A stretch of DNA of 64,000 nucleotides from Aminipila sp963524205 (GTDB lineage Bacteria; Bacillota; Clostridia; Peptostreptococcales; Anaerovoracaceae), in contig CAURED010000006.1 of assembly GCA_963524205.1 (NCBI GenBank), positions 62,001 to 126,000 of the forward strand, read 5' to 3'. The stretch's first letter is position 1. Each line of letters begins with the position of its first letter. Positions 8,918 to 17,438 of this stretch are shown here, piece by piece. The notes under the pieces were generated by a model. The model did not search any database. It had not been told where the DNA came from and saw nothing but the letters and a program-made list of their open reading frames with translations. The position numbers and the translations under genes are program-made.

Positions 8918-9484
8918 ATGGCAAAGATAGGGATGAAAAAGCCTATAGCTGCATTGCTTGGACAAACAGCGGGGTCATATAGCTTAGGCAAAGAAATTGG
9001 TGGCGCCATTTCAGCAAATGTCAGCATAGACACATACGGTGCAAAACTGTATTCAAACAATGCACTTTCCGAAGAAGTAGCAGGATTTAAAAGTGGTTCT
9101 TTAGCTCTAAATATCGATGAGCTATCACAGGAAGCACAAGTCTTTTTATTAGGACATAAAGAAAGTGATGTTACCGTAGGAGGCACCCAATTAAAAGAAA
9201 TGGCTGCAAAAGGTGGAGATATTTCACCGTATGTAGGATTCGGATTTTATGCAACTAAAATGGTGGGAAATGTACAAAAATATAGAGCAATTTGGTTTTT
9301 AAAAGTCAAATTTTCGGAGCCTAATGACGAAAATGAAACCACAGGTGAAGAAATCCAATTCAAAACTCCCACTATCAACGGCACCATTGCCGTTGATGAT
9401 AGTGGTAAATGGAAAATCGAAACGACCACGGATGATGAAGAAAAAGCAATAGAATGGCTTAAAACTAAAGCAAATATTACATAG
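8918..9484 (+). CDS. Major tail tube protein, phi13-like
   Basis: The 188-residue protein forms the stacked rings of the flexible tail tube. It has the family layout of an N-terminal strand region (GMKKPIAALL), a central 'GG.QLKEMAAKGGD.SPYVGFGFY' segment and a C-terminal 'FKTPTINGTIAVDDSGKWK' beta hairpin. AGGAGG precedes the ATG. The tail chaperone pair follows, then the tape measure, which is the standard order. Confidence 0.85.
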   Translation: MAKIGMKKPIAALLGQTAGSYSLGKEIGGAISANVSIDTYGAKLYSNNALSEEVAGFKSGSLALNIDELSQEAQVFLLGHKESDVTVGGTQLKEMAAKGGDISPYVGFGFYATKMVGNVQKYRAIWFLKVKFSEPNDENETTGEEIQFKTPTINGTIAVDDSGKWKIETTTDDEEKAIEWLKTKANIT

Positions 9485-9499
9485 AGGTAAAAGAAGAGT

Positions 9500-9844
9500 A
9501 TGAATGATGTTATAATAGAGCCTGTAAGGCTTAAAATAGGAGAAGAAACTTTTGAAATAAATTATTCCTTGAATATCCTTGCAGCTATCCAAAACCGATA
9601 CGGCGAAGTTTCTGCATTGAGCGAAAAAATGCAAAAATATGAAGAAATAAGATGGCTCGCAACTCAATTTGTAAATGATTCTATCGATGAAAATAAAAAG
9701 CCATATACAGAAAAATGGGTAGGGAAAAGAATTAATTTTAACAATTTACAATATGTAGTAGAGCAGATAAATGAAACAATATCTAATTCTATTATTTCAG
9801 ATGAAAATGAGGATATAGAAAACCCAAACACGGAAAGCCAGTAG
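9500..9844 (+). CDS. Tail assembly chaperone, short form (gpG-like)
   Basis: The 114-residue product is the zero-frame half of the tail chaperone locus between tail tube and tape measure. It coats the tape measure during tail assembly and is absent from the virion, as lambda gpG. The N-terminal 'MKIGEETFEINYS' style strand followed by helices is typical. Its last codons contain the slippery heptamer CCCAAAC (9823-9829), at which some ribosomes should move to the -1 frame and make the longer gpGT-like protein ending at 10020. Confidence 0.85.
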   Translation: MNDVIIEPVRLKIGEETFEINYSLNILAAIQNRYGEVSALSEKMQKYEEIRWLATQFVNDSIDENKKPYTEKWVGKRINFNNLQYVVEQINETISNSIISDENEDIENPNTESQ

Positions 9845-10020
9845 TTATTAATTTTAACTACTGGCTTTTTGTTGGTACTACGCTTCTTCATTTCAGCGAA
9901 AAAGAAGTAAGAAAAATGAATTTTAGAAAACTGTATGCTCTGTATAAGGAATACTGCAAATTTCACGGGATAAAAATTCAGGAAGAATATGCAGATATTG
10001 ATGATGTAATTCCATACTAA
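9500..10020 (+). CDS. Tail assembly chaperone, -1 frameshift product (gpGT-like)
   Basis: Predicted fusion of 110 codons from the gpG frame (9500-9829) with 63 residues of the -1 frame, re-reading base 9829 and ending at the TAA 10018-10020, 173 residues in total. The -1 frame has a stop at 9808-9810 and is then open to 10020, so the shift must occur in the short window that holds CCCAAAC. The extension has the typical gpT look (an aromatic-rich start, then a Lys/Tyr-rich helix and an acidic end). No start codon with a ribosome site opens the extension on its own. It stops 13 bases before the tape-measure ATG. Confidence 0.75.
9823..9866 (+). promoter_or_regulatory. Programmed -1 frameshift signal: slippery heptamer plus hairpin
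   Basis: The heptamer C CCA AAC fits X XXY YYZ in the zero frame. Six bases later a perfect 12-bp stem begins: AGCCAGTAGTTA (9836-9847), 7-base loop, TAACTACTGGCT (9855-9866). The gpG stop codon (9842-9844) lies in the 5' arm. TTTT follows the stem, so some transcript termination here is possible too. Confidence 0.8.
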
Positions 10021-10033
10021 GGAGGATTTGAAA

Positions 10034-11659
10034 ATGGCGGCAGGCAAATATGATATAGGACCAAGGATAGGAATAGAAGGCGAAAAAGAATATAGAAACC
10101 AGCTATCTTCTATAAATGATTCAATCCGGCTTCTAAGCTCTGAAATGGAAAAATCAGCAGTAACATTCAACAAAAACAACGACAGCATGGAAGCTTTAAC
10201 TGCTACATCGAAGAATCTTGAAGCAATGTATGAAAGTCAATCAAAAAAAGTACAGACAATGCAAGAGGCTTTAGAAAAGGCAAAAAATGAATATGGTGAA
10301 AATTCTAAGGAAGTAATGAAGTATCAGACAAGTTTAAACTCCGCGGAAACAGCGTTAGGAAAAACAGGGAATGCCTTACAGGAAGTTAATGAAAAATTAG
10401 AAGAAGGTAAGAAAAAGTCTGGAAGCTGGCTTAATAAGATTTCCTCCGACAGCAAAAAACTTGAAGGTGCGTTTACAACTGCCAGTATTGCTGTTGGAGC
10501 ACTGGCGGCAGGAATTGCAGCTACGATTAAAGGGACAGAAGAATTTAGAATGGACATGTCCAAACTTGAAACAAATGCATTGCAGGCGGGGGAGAAAGTA
10601 GATTCGCTAAATGTTGAAATGACTAAATTAAATGCTATTACAGGAGAAACAGATTCTAATGTTGAAGGACTATCTAATTTGTTGGCGGCTGGGTTTACGG
10701 GAAGCAGCTTGACACAGGTAGTAAATGATTTAAGCGGAGCTATTATTAAATTTCCGGATACTTTAAAGATTGAATCTTTAGCCGACAGTTTGCAGGAAAC
10801 CCTTGCAACTGGATCAGCAACAGGACAATTCAGTGAATTGCTTGGACGAATGGGTGTGGATATAGATAAATTTAATTTAGGATTGCAAAACTGTACTTCT
10901 TCTACTCAAAAGCAGGAGTACGCGTTGAAAACTTTAAATGGATTGGGTTTGTCTCAAACGTATGAGTTATATAGAAAAAATAATGATGAATTATTTAAGG
11001 CAGCTGAAATTCAATACAAGTTCCAGCAAGCTACAGCACAAATGGGGGAAAGTTTAACCGAAGCTTTTGTAGCATTGTCACCAGTATTGATACCGTTAGT
11101 AGATGGAATGGCAAGGTTGGTGGCAGTTATATCTAAAATCCCTGCGCCAGTTCTAGCAACAATAACGACATTGGCAGCTATGATTCCGGTTACACTTGCA
11201 GTGCTACGAGGTGTAAATACTGTAACAACTTTTTTAGGTGCTAGTGCAAATCCGGCAATGATAAAGACAACGTTAATTATAATGGGAGTTGTGACTGCCT
11301 TAGTGGCACTGGCTGCCATTATAGCAGTAATTCAAGGAAGAGGAAAGGAATTACAATCTACAATGGGTAGTGTTGGCAATGCAATGAATAGCACTCAAAG
11401 AAGTATTCCACATTATGCAGTCGGCACACAATTCCATCAAGGCGGTTTGGCATTAGTAGGAGAAAATGGACCAGAAATAGTACAGATGCCAAGAGGCTCA
11501 AAAGTCTATACAAATGAACAGTCAAGAAATATGGGGAGCAGTGCGGTAATTAATAATTACAACACTTTTAAAGTTGATGATATAGAAACATACCAAAGAA
11601 TTAAAAAGTCTCTGGAAAATGAAAGAATAAGCCAGAGAGCAGGATATGTTTCAGGATAG
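10034..11659 (+). CDS. Tape measure protein (short)
   Basis: At 541 residues this is a short tape measure, implying a short tail, roughly 80 nm if the usual 0.15 nm per residue holds. Residues about 10-130 are coiled coil with repeated Asn/Lys/Glu; hydrophobic helices follow near 145-165, 340-390 and 398-420. The C-terminal 'HQGGLALVGENGPEIV' followed by 'MPRGSKVYT' is a widespread tape-measure end motif. The ATG at 10034 is eight bases from GGAGG; the earlier in-frame TTG at 10028 is too close. It determines tail length and is ejected with DNA. Confidence 0.9.
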   Translation: MAAGKYDIGPRIGIEGEKEYRNQLSSINDSIRLLSSEMEKSAVTFNKNNDSMEALTATSKNLEAMYESQSKKVQTMQEALEKAKNEYGENSKEVMKYQTSLNSAETALGKTGNALQEVNEKLEEGKKKSGSWLNKISSDSKKLEGAFTTASIAVGALAAGIAATIKGTEEFRMDMSKLETNALQAGEKVDSLNVEMTKLNAITGETDSNVEGLSNLLAAGFTGSSLTQVVNDLSGAIIKFPDTLKIESLADSLQETLATGSATGQFSELLGRMGVDIDKFNLGLQNCTSSTQKQEYALKTLNGLGLSQTYELYRKNNDELFKAAEIQYKFQQATAQMGESLTEAFVALSPVLIPLVDGMARLVAVISKIPAPVLATITTLAAMIPVTLAVLRGVNTVTTFLGASANPAMIKTTLIIMGVVTALVALAAIIAVIQGRGKELQSTMGSVGNAMNSTQRSIPHYAVGTQFHQGGLALVGENGPEIVQMPRGSKVYTNEQSRNMGSSAVINNYNTFKVDDIETYQRIKKSLENERISQRAGYVSG

Positions 11660-11668
11660 GAGGAAAGT

Positions 11669-13774
11669 ATGGCGGAATATAAGCAAAGGATTGACACGGC
11701 CGAAATATATTCTTGTGATGGATACTCTCCCAGACTGAATCAATCTGGAATAGATACTAATATAAGTAGGGATAACCTTACAATAGAATCTTATTATGAT
11801 TATGATGATGGTGAACAGGAAGCAGGAGCGTACAGCATACCTAAAGTGTTGGTAGTAAAGCACACACTGGCAGACTACGGGATTTATAATAAAAAAAGAG
11901 TTAAAAATATTGAGGTAAAAGGAAAAATAAGTGAGGTAACGGCAGAAGGATCAGGCAAACTTGCTTCTGGCAGTTTCAGATATCCTTATTCAATAATGCC
12001 TGACTCTACCTATGCCGGTGATAAATACGCTTATGTCGTGCCTCAGTTTGGGTATATAGGTAATATAGAATACTATCTGTCTGATTATTATAATGGAATG
12101 ACAGCGGGCAACATTGAACGATTTTATCCAAATGAAAAGATTCTGGAGGACATAAAAGATAATATAAAAAAGAATCAAGAAATTCGGATGGTCATATCTC
12201 TTTCTGTAAATTCGAGTAAACCGAACTGGGCGTATGAAGACAGAAGCTACTCAGGACATGGAAAAATTCAATTTGATAGTGTAGAAAGACCATATATTGA
12301 GATAACCTACGAAGACGTAATACCTGAAGCTATAAATGTTTATCCGGGAGCCGGATTTGTTGATGAAAAGGCGGATAATGTTTTCGGGTGGGATTTTTCA
12401 TATGATAAAAATTTAGTCGGAGAAGAATTAAAACAACAGGCGGCTATTTTTAGGTGGAGGCCTAAAGGTAGCACCACTTCAAATGATGTTGCTATTAATG
12501 GGGAAACAAAGAAAGTTGTAATTCCTGCAAATACTTTCACAACAGAAGCTATCGAATGGCAGGTAGTAGTAACCTCAAATGATGGCATAAGTAGCACAGC
12601 GGATAATTGGTATATGCTTTCTACTGTAGACAGCATATCAATGGCAAGGGCTGAATACCCTAATCATATTGTCATAGACGGTCTTTTGGATAATTATTTT
12701 TCATGGCTGCATACTATCGCAACAGGAACAAAACAAACTAAATATGATCTACAGTACAGTATAAATAATGGTATAATTTGGAATGATTTAAAGAGTGAAG
12801 AAACGCCGGACACACACACCACCATACCTAAAGGAACTTTTATAAAGGGTAATTTGATGTGGCGGGTGCGTACATATAATACTGATGGCGTAGCAGGTGC
12901 GTGGAGCGACCCCGCAAGCGTGGCTGTAAGAACTAAACCAGAGACTCCTGGCGTTAGCACTTTTACAGAAACGCCATTCCCTGAAATCAAATGGAGTTCC
13001 GCAGAGCAACAGGCTTTTCAGATTAAATGCGGCACTTTTGAAAGTGAGCCGATATTTGGGACTGATAAGTACTATAAAATATCGGAAATTATCACGGATG
13101 GAACATTTAATTTAGGAGTTAGAGTAATAGACCAGTTTAATGTAAAAAGTGATTGGGCTAACGTTACTGTAAATATAAAAAATAATCCAACAGGAAGTAT
13201 AAGCTTGTTAACTACAGCAAAAGAACATGTACAGTTAAAATGGCAGGGGAATTTTAATGAGTATAGAATTTACAGGGACGATATTCTGATAAAGACAACT
13301 ACAGAAAAATCATTTACGGATTATCTAAGCAGCGGAAAACATAGATACCAGGTAATAGGCATAAGCAATAATTTCTATACTAAGTCAAAAGAATTAATAG
13401 AAATTGCCAAGCCTGAATGTGCAATGATTGCTGAAATAGGAAAATATGAGTTTGTAAAATTAAGATTTACAGCGGAGAACGATACATATGAATATTCCAT
13501 TTCTCCACAAATAGAATTTAAACATTATACTGGCAGAAGGCTTCCTATTGCAACAACAACGGACTTTAAAGACCAAGAATATTCTTTTGCATATTGTACG
13601 AAATCAAAGAGAGAGTTAGACTTTATAAATAGTTTAGTTGGTAAATTAGTTGTTTGGAAAAATTACGAAAAAGTCATAGTAGGTATATTAACTGATTTTG
13701 ATGTTAAAGACTGGAAAATTAAAAATTTTTCCTTCAGTATAATGGAATGTGATTTGGAGGGATTTGATGTCTAG
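11669..13774 (+). CDS. Large tail-tip protein with fibronectin-like repeats
   Basis: The 701-residue, beta-rich protein directly follows the tape measure, the site of distal tail/tail-tip proteins. An N-terminal lectin-like or jelly-roll region (about 1-210) is followed by two or three fibronectin/Ig-like modules (about 215-320, 330-420, 425-500) with conserved Trp and 'MWRVRTYNTDGVAGAWSDP' type strands. The last 130 residues, with '..LVGKLVVWKNYEKVIVGIL..', resemble the anchoring part of distal tail proteins. It may both attach to the tube and contact the host surface. The stop overlaps the next start. Confidence 0.65.
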   Translation: MAEYKQRIDTAEIYSCDGYSPRLNQSGIDTNISRDNLTIESYYDYDDGEQEAGAYSIPKVLVVKHTLADYGIYNKKRVKNIEVKGKISEVTAEGSGKLASGSFRYPYSIMPDSTYAGDKYAYVVPQFGYIGNIEYYLSDYYNGMTAGNIERFYPNEKILEDIKDNIKKNQEIRMVISLSVNSSKPNWAYEDRSYSGHGKIQFDSVERPYIEITYEDVIPEAINVYPGAGFVDEKADNVFGWDFSYDKNLVGEELKQQAAIFRWRPKGSTTSNDVAINGETKKVVIPANTFTTEAIEWQVVVTSNDGISSTADNWYMLSTVDSISMARAEYPNHIVIDGLLDNYFSWLHTIATGTKQTKYDLQYSINNGIIWNDLKSEETPDTHTTIPKGTFIKGNLMWRVRTYNTDGVAGAWSDPASVAVRTKPETPGVSTFTETPFPEIKWSSAEQQAFQIKCGTFESEPIFGTDKYYKISEIITDGTFNLGVRVIDQFNVKSDWANVTVNIKNNPTGSISLLTTAKEHVQLKWQGNFNEYRIYRDDILIKTTTEKSFTDYLSSGKHRYQVIGISNNFYTKSKELIEIAKPECAMIAEIGKYEFVKLRFTAENDTYEYSISPQIEFKHYTGRRLPIATTTDFKDQEYSFAYCTKSKRELDFINSLVGKLVVWKNYEKVIVGILTDFDVKDWKIKNFSFSIMECDLEGFDV

Positions 13775-14798
13775 ATACATTAGAGCTGGATTTGATGTTA
13801 TTAGAAACGGTGTAAGGTTAACAGAGCTGCAGGCATTAAAAGAATCCACATTAAAAATGAATTCATCCGGCGAAATAAAAACTGTGCTGTCAGGTTCATT
13901 TAAGGCTAATAGCAAAGTAAATTTTCTTTCTGATTGGATTAGACCGTGGATTGAAATAAACGGGAAAATAAAATACAAGGGACTTTTTTCTGCAACCACA
14001 GTGGAAGAAGATTATAATGGGCAGTATGATTTAATTAAAATTGAAGCATATGATAAGGCTATTATATTAAAGCAGAACGCAATAGAACAAAAAATATATT
14101 TTAAATCCGGATTAAAATATCTTGATGCAATTAGGACTATGCTTAACATTAATGACATTAATGAGTGGATCATTGAAGAAACAGATAAAACCATTCAAAA
14201 CGATAGAGAGGATTGGGAAATTGGCACCAGTTATTTAACTATTATTAATGAACTGCTATCAGAAATCAATTATAACTCCATATGGTTTAATGATGAGGGG
14301 CTTCCCGTAATTGCCAAAAAGAATAATCCAACTGTTGATGATATTGATTTTTCTTACAGGGCAGACAGATTCTCCTTAATTGAGTCAGAGTGCACTAAAG
14401 AAACAGATGCATATGATTCGTACAATGTATTTATCGCTATGGTAGATAATCCAGATTACGAGAAGCCGTTAGTAGCAATCGCAACAAATGAGGACCCTTC
14501 AAGTCTTTTATCAATACAAAGCAGAGGCAGGCGCATAGTGGCGCCTGTTTTTAAATTGGACAATATAGCTTCACAAAATGAACTGCAAGACTACGTTGAA
14601 AAAATACGAAACGAGAGTATGCAGTCAACGGAAATCTACAAAATAAAAACAGCCATTAATCCGGAGCATACTGTATTAAATAGTATTTACTTAGATCATC
14701 CGAAAGTAAGGGGATTGTTTCAGGAAGAAGAATGGGAAATAACTTTAGATTCATCGGATACTATGACTCATACTATTAAAAAAGTGAGGGAGATATAA
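13767..14798 (+). CDS. Tail hub/baseplate protein (gp44-like)
   Basis: The 343-residue protein starts at an ATG with GGAGGG upstream and overlaps the previous gene by eight bases. An N-terminal strand-rich domain ('RNGVRLTELQALKESTLKM') and an internal 'YDLIKIEAYDKAIILKQN' segment fit the hub fold of siphophage baseplate proteins that ring the tube end. Order (after the tail tip, before the fibre) agrees. No peptidase domain is visible, so it is a short, structural form. Confidence 0.65.
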   Translation: MSRYIRAGFDVIRNGVRLTELQALKESTLKMNSSGEIKTVLSGSFKANSKVNFLSDWIRPWIEINGKIKYKGLFSATTVEEDYNGQYDLIKIEAYDKAIILKQNAIEQKIYFKSGLKYLDAIRTMLNINDINEWIIEETDKTIQNDREDWEIGTSYLTIINELLSEINYNSIWFNDEGLPVIAKKNNPTVDDIDFSYRADRFSLIESECTKETDAYDSYNVFIAMVDNPDYEKPLVAIATNEDPSSLLSIQSRGRRIVAPVFKLDNIASQNELQDYVEKIRNESMQSTEIYKIKTAINPEHTVLNSIYLDHPKVRGLFQEEEWEITLDSSDTMTHTIKKVREI

Positions 14799-15029
14799 AT
14801 GCTTGAAAGTTATCAAGATAAACAAAAAATAAAAAAAGACTATCCTTCAGATGCGGTGTTTGCTACAGTCGCAAATGTCTATACTGACGGGATTTCTTTA
14901 ATTTTTGATGGATTAACCACTGAATCACAAAAACACTATAAGTACAATAAATCAATTAATTTTGAAAATAGACAAAGAGTCAAGTTGTTTAAATATGCAG
15001 GTACTTATATTGTGGAGTACCCTATTTAG
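14799..15029 (+). CDS. Small conserved-looking tail-operon protein
   Basis: The 76-residue protein is not one I recognise. It starts right after the hub gene with AGGGAGA upstream and ends 13 bases before the fibre gene, so it belongs to the tail operon. It is predicted to be mostly beta with a basic surface and might be an OB-like accessory of the baseplate; this is a guess from position. Confidence 0.6.
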   Translation: MLESYQDKQKIKKDYPSDAVFATVANVYTDGISLIFDGLTTESQKHYKYNKSINFENRQRVKLFKYAGTYIVEYPI

Positions 15030-15042
15030 GAGGGAAAAACAT

Positions 15043-16812
15043 ATGTTATTAAAAAGTTACAATAAAAAGATAGACACAACACCAATAAAGGAATTAATAA
15101 CAGAAGGTGAAAATAATGCGAATATCATTAAAATAGAAATTGATAAAAACTACAATGATGTTGATCTAAGTGAATTAGTTTTTATTTTACGTGCTACTAC
15201 AGAAAAAGAGACAAGTGCAGAGCAGATTCTTAAAAAGACAATAAGCGCTGATAAAATCACGCTCGAATGGGCAGTGTCAAAAGAATTTACCTCCGTTTCA
15301 GGGGATTTATTGATTGAGCTTCGAGGCATCAATACAGATGGGACCTTAGTTATAAAGTTTCGGGCTGATCCAATTTACATAAACGGTGAGGTTGGGATAT
15401 CAGATTATGTAACTGTTGGGCTGCTTGAAGATTTATTAAATAAAGTTCAGATAGGAGTTACTAAAGTTGAAGAGGCTATAGTAAATACTCCATATCCAGG
15501 CGAAAATGACAAATGGATGGTATGGAATAAGGATACCAAGGCATATGAGGATTCTGGAAAGAATTCAGCAGGGACTATAGGACCACAAGGACCACAGGGG
15601 TTACAAGGACCTGCTGGTGTCGATGGAAAAAGTTTTCAAATCAAAGACATATACCCAACACTGGAAGCTTTAAAAGCATCCTATCCGACAGGCAATGAGT
15701 ATGCATATCAAGTATCGTCCGATAAAAATGTGTATTTATGGTCAGATAATCTTAGCGATTGGAAAAGCTTAGGCCAAATACAAGGACCGCAGGGACCGGC
15801 GGGGGAAGCTGGACAATCTGGTACAAATGGAAAAAGTGCATACATAGCAGCGACAGAAGGAGGATATACAGGTACAGAGGTTGAGTTTAATGCAATACTT
15901 GCCACTGCACAGACACAGATTGACCAGCTTAAAACAGCATTAACAACGCAAAATCGTGGAAAAAATTTTCTTCACAATTGGTATTTGAAACTTCCGATTA
16001 ATCAAAGAAAAAGGGCAAGTTATACTACTGGAGGCTTTACAATTGATCGTTGGGCTTTAGATTTAAATAATGGAACTGCCGAAGTGTCTATCCAAGATGG
16101 GTTTTTAAGAGTTGCCAGAACATCAGTTACCAGTACTGCGGCTCAATCTTTGCATCAAACTATTGAGAACGGTTATTTACTTAGCGGACAGATGGTTATG
16201 TTATCTGTAAAACACCGAAACGCACAGTTAGGGCAAATATTGATTTTTGGTGCTGGAAGGGTTATTGCTAGTGTAGAGCTTCCAATATCAGGAGATTGGA
16301 CAATCACTAAATTAACAACAACCCTACCTACAATTACACCGACACAAACTTTAGCAGTATTTATTTATTGGGGATTATCTTCTCAAACATCATTAACAGG
16401 ATATACAGATTATCAAGCCATAAAGCTTGAATTGGGTGATAAATCAACCTTATCAAATGACTTATTTGTGGATGTCGCAGAAGAATTGCCTAAGTGCCAA
16501 AAGTATTTAAGAGTTTACGATACATATATGCAGGTTCCAATGATAGTAAATACTGCTACAGATTATTTTTTTGCTTTATATTTTAATGATATGCGTATTT
16601 TACCTACAGCTGTATACACATATAATCAAATTGCATTATACAACAAAAATACTAATGAGTGGATTGCGAGTATAACCAGTGGTTTTGAAACAGGAACAAG
16701 TACTAATAAATATTTATTATTTAAATTACCAAAAGCTGGACTACTTTCAACTCCAACTGACGTATATTTGTATATGCCTTTTGGTGGAATAATTTTAAAT
16801 GCTGAATTATAA
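15043..16812 (+). CDS. Tail fibre / receptor-binding protein with BppU-like N-terminus and collagen repeats
   Basis: The 589-residue protein has three parts. Residues 1 to about 125 look like the baseplate upper-protein N-terminal Ig-like domain that attaches fibres to the baseplate. Two short Gly-X-Y runs (about residues 180-200 and 245-265, rich in GPQGP) can trimerise as collagen helices, with a small domain between them. The C-terminal 270 residues resemble a galactose-binding-like carbohydrate module ('NWYLKLPINQRKRASYTTGG' style). The ATG at 15043 follows AGGAGGG; the longer frame from 14962 is rejected. Confidence 0.8.
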   Translation: MLLKSYNKKIDTTPIKELITEGENNANIIKIEIDKNYNDVDLSELVFILRATTEKETSAEQILKKTISADKITLEWAVSKEFTSVSGDLLIELRGINTDGTLVIKFRADPIYINGEVGISDYVTVGLLEDLLNKVQIGVTKVEEAIVNTPYPGENDKWMVWNKDTKAYEDSGKNSAGTIGPQGPQGLQGPAGVDGKSFQIKDIYPTLEALKASYPTGNEYAYQVSSDKNVYLWSDNLSDWKSLGQIQGPQGPAGEAGQSGTNGKSAYIAATEGGYTGTEVEFNAILATAQTQIDQLKTALTTQNRGKNFLHNWYLKLPINQRKRASYTTGGFTIDRWALDLNNGTAEVSIQDGFLRVARTSVTSTAAQSLHQTIENGYLLSGQMVMLSVKHRNAQLGQILIFGAGRVIASVELPISGDWTITKLTTTLPTITPTQTLAVFIYWGLSSQTSLTGYTDYQAIKLELGDKSTLSNDLFVDVAEELPKCQKYLRVYDTYMQVPMIVNTATDYFFALYFNDMRILPTAVYTYNQIALYNKNTNEWIASITSGFETGTSTNKYLLFKLPKAGLLSTPTDVYLYMPFGGIILNAEL

Positions 16813-16823
16813 GGGAGAAAGTT

Positions 16824-17171
16824 ATGGAAGTACAAAAAACAAAAGTATATATAAAAGTTGATTTTAACAATAACATTACAGCCGTAGATGCAGACTGGAA
16901 TATTAAAAATTCGACAGGTTGGATTCAAATTGACGAAGGCATAGGAGATAAATACCATCATGCACAAGGCAATTATTTTGATAAACCTTTGACTATATTA
17001 ACAAATGGCAAATTTATTCATAATTATGTTTATGAAAATAGTACAATCAGAGAAACTACAGCAGAAGAAAAAGCAACAGAACTCATCAATTTCCCAGCAC
17101 CCGAACCAACCGACAAAGAAAGAATCTCGTTACTCGAAACCTTGGCATTACAGTTAGGAGGTGTTATTTAA
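16824..17171 (+). CDS. Tail-fibre-associated small protein
   Basis: A 115-residue protein immediately after the fibre gene with GGGAGAAAG upstream. It has an N-terminal strand domain (YIKVDFNNNITAVDADW) with the 'GWIQIDEG.GDKYHHAQGNY' pattern seen in proteins encoded next to Firmicutes phage fibres, and a C-terminal helix with 'TDKERISLLE' as in XkdX-neighbour genes. It is probably a fibre accessory or assembly protein. Confidence 0.65.
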   Translation: MEVQKTKVYIKVDFNNNITAVDADWNIKNSTGWIQIDEGIGDKYHHAQGNYFDKPLTILTNGKFIHNYVYENSTIRETTAEEKATELINFPAPEPTDKERISLLETLALQLGGVI

Positions 17172-17172
17172 C

Positions 17173-17316
17173 ATGATAAATGAATTATTATTAAATATTT
17201 TAAAACAAAAGATTGAATCTAGTGAAGTAAATGTTGCAGAAATAAAAAATGCGGAATATAAAACAGCTATTGAAGAATGGTTAAAACTAGGGAACAAACC
17301 GTTGCTTAATATTTGA
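17173..17316 (+). CDS. Small prophage protein (47 aa)
   Basis: An ATG two bases after the previous stop opens a 47-residue helical, charged protein ending at TGA 17314-17316, preceded by TTAGGAGG. The position after fibre genes is where many Firmicutes phages have short XkdX-like or helper ORFs. No family is assigned. Confidence 0.55.
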   Translation: MINELLLNILKQKIESSEVNVAEIKNAEYKTAIEEWLKLGNKPLLNI

Positions 17317-17438
17317 TTAAAGGAGGCTAAACCTTAAGTATATAATAGAAAAATATGGAAATATAGAATTGAAATACATATGGAAACATGAAACAATATT
17401 GTTAAAATATACAACATAGTAAAGAAAGAAGGAAAAAT

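Noticed and set aside
15580..15840. Tandem GGACCACAAGGACC-like repeats as a possible CRISPR or VNTR
   Set aside because: They encode Gly-Pro-Gln collagen triplets inside the fibre protein and have no spacer structure.
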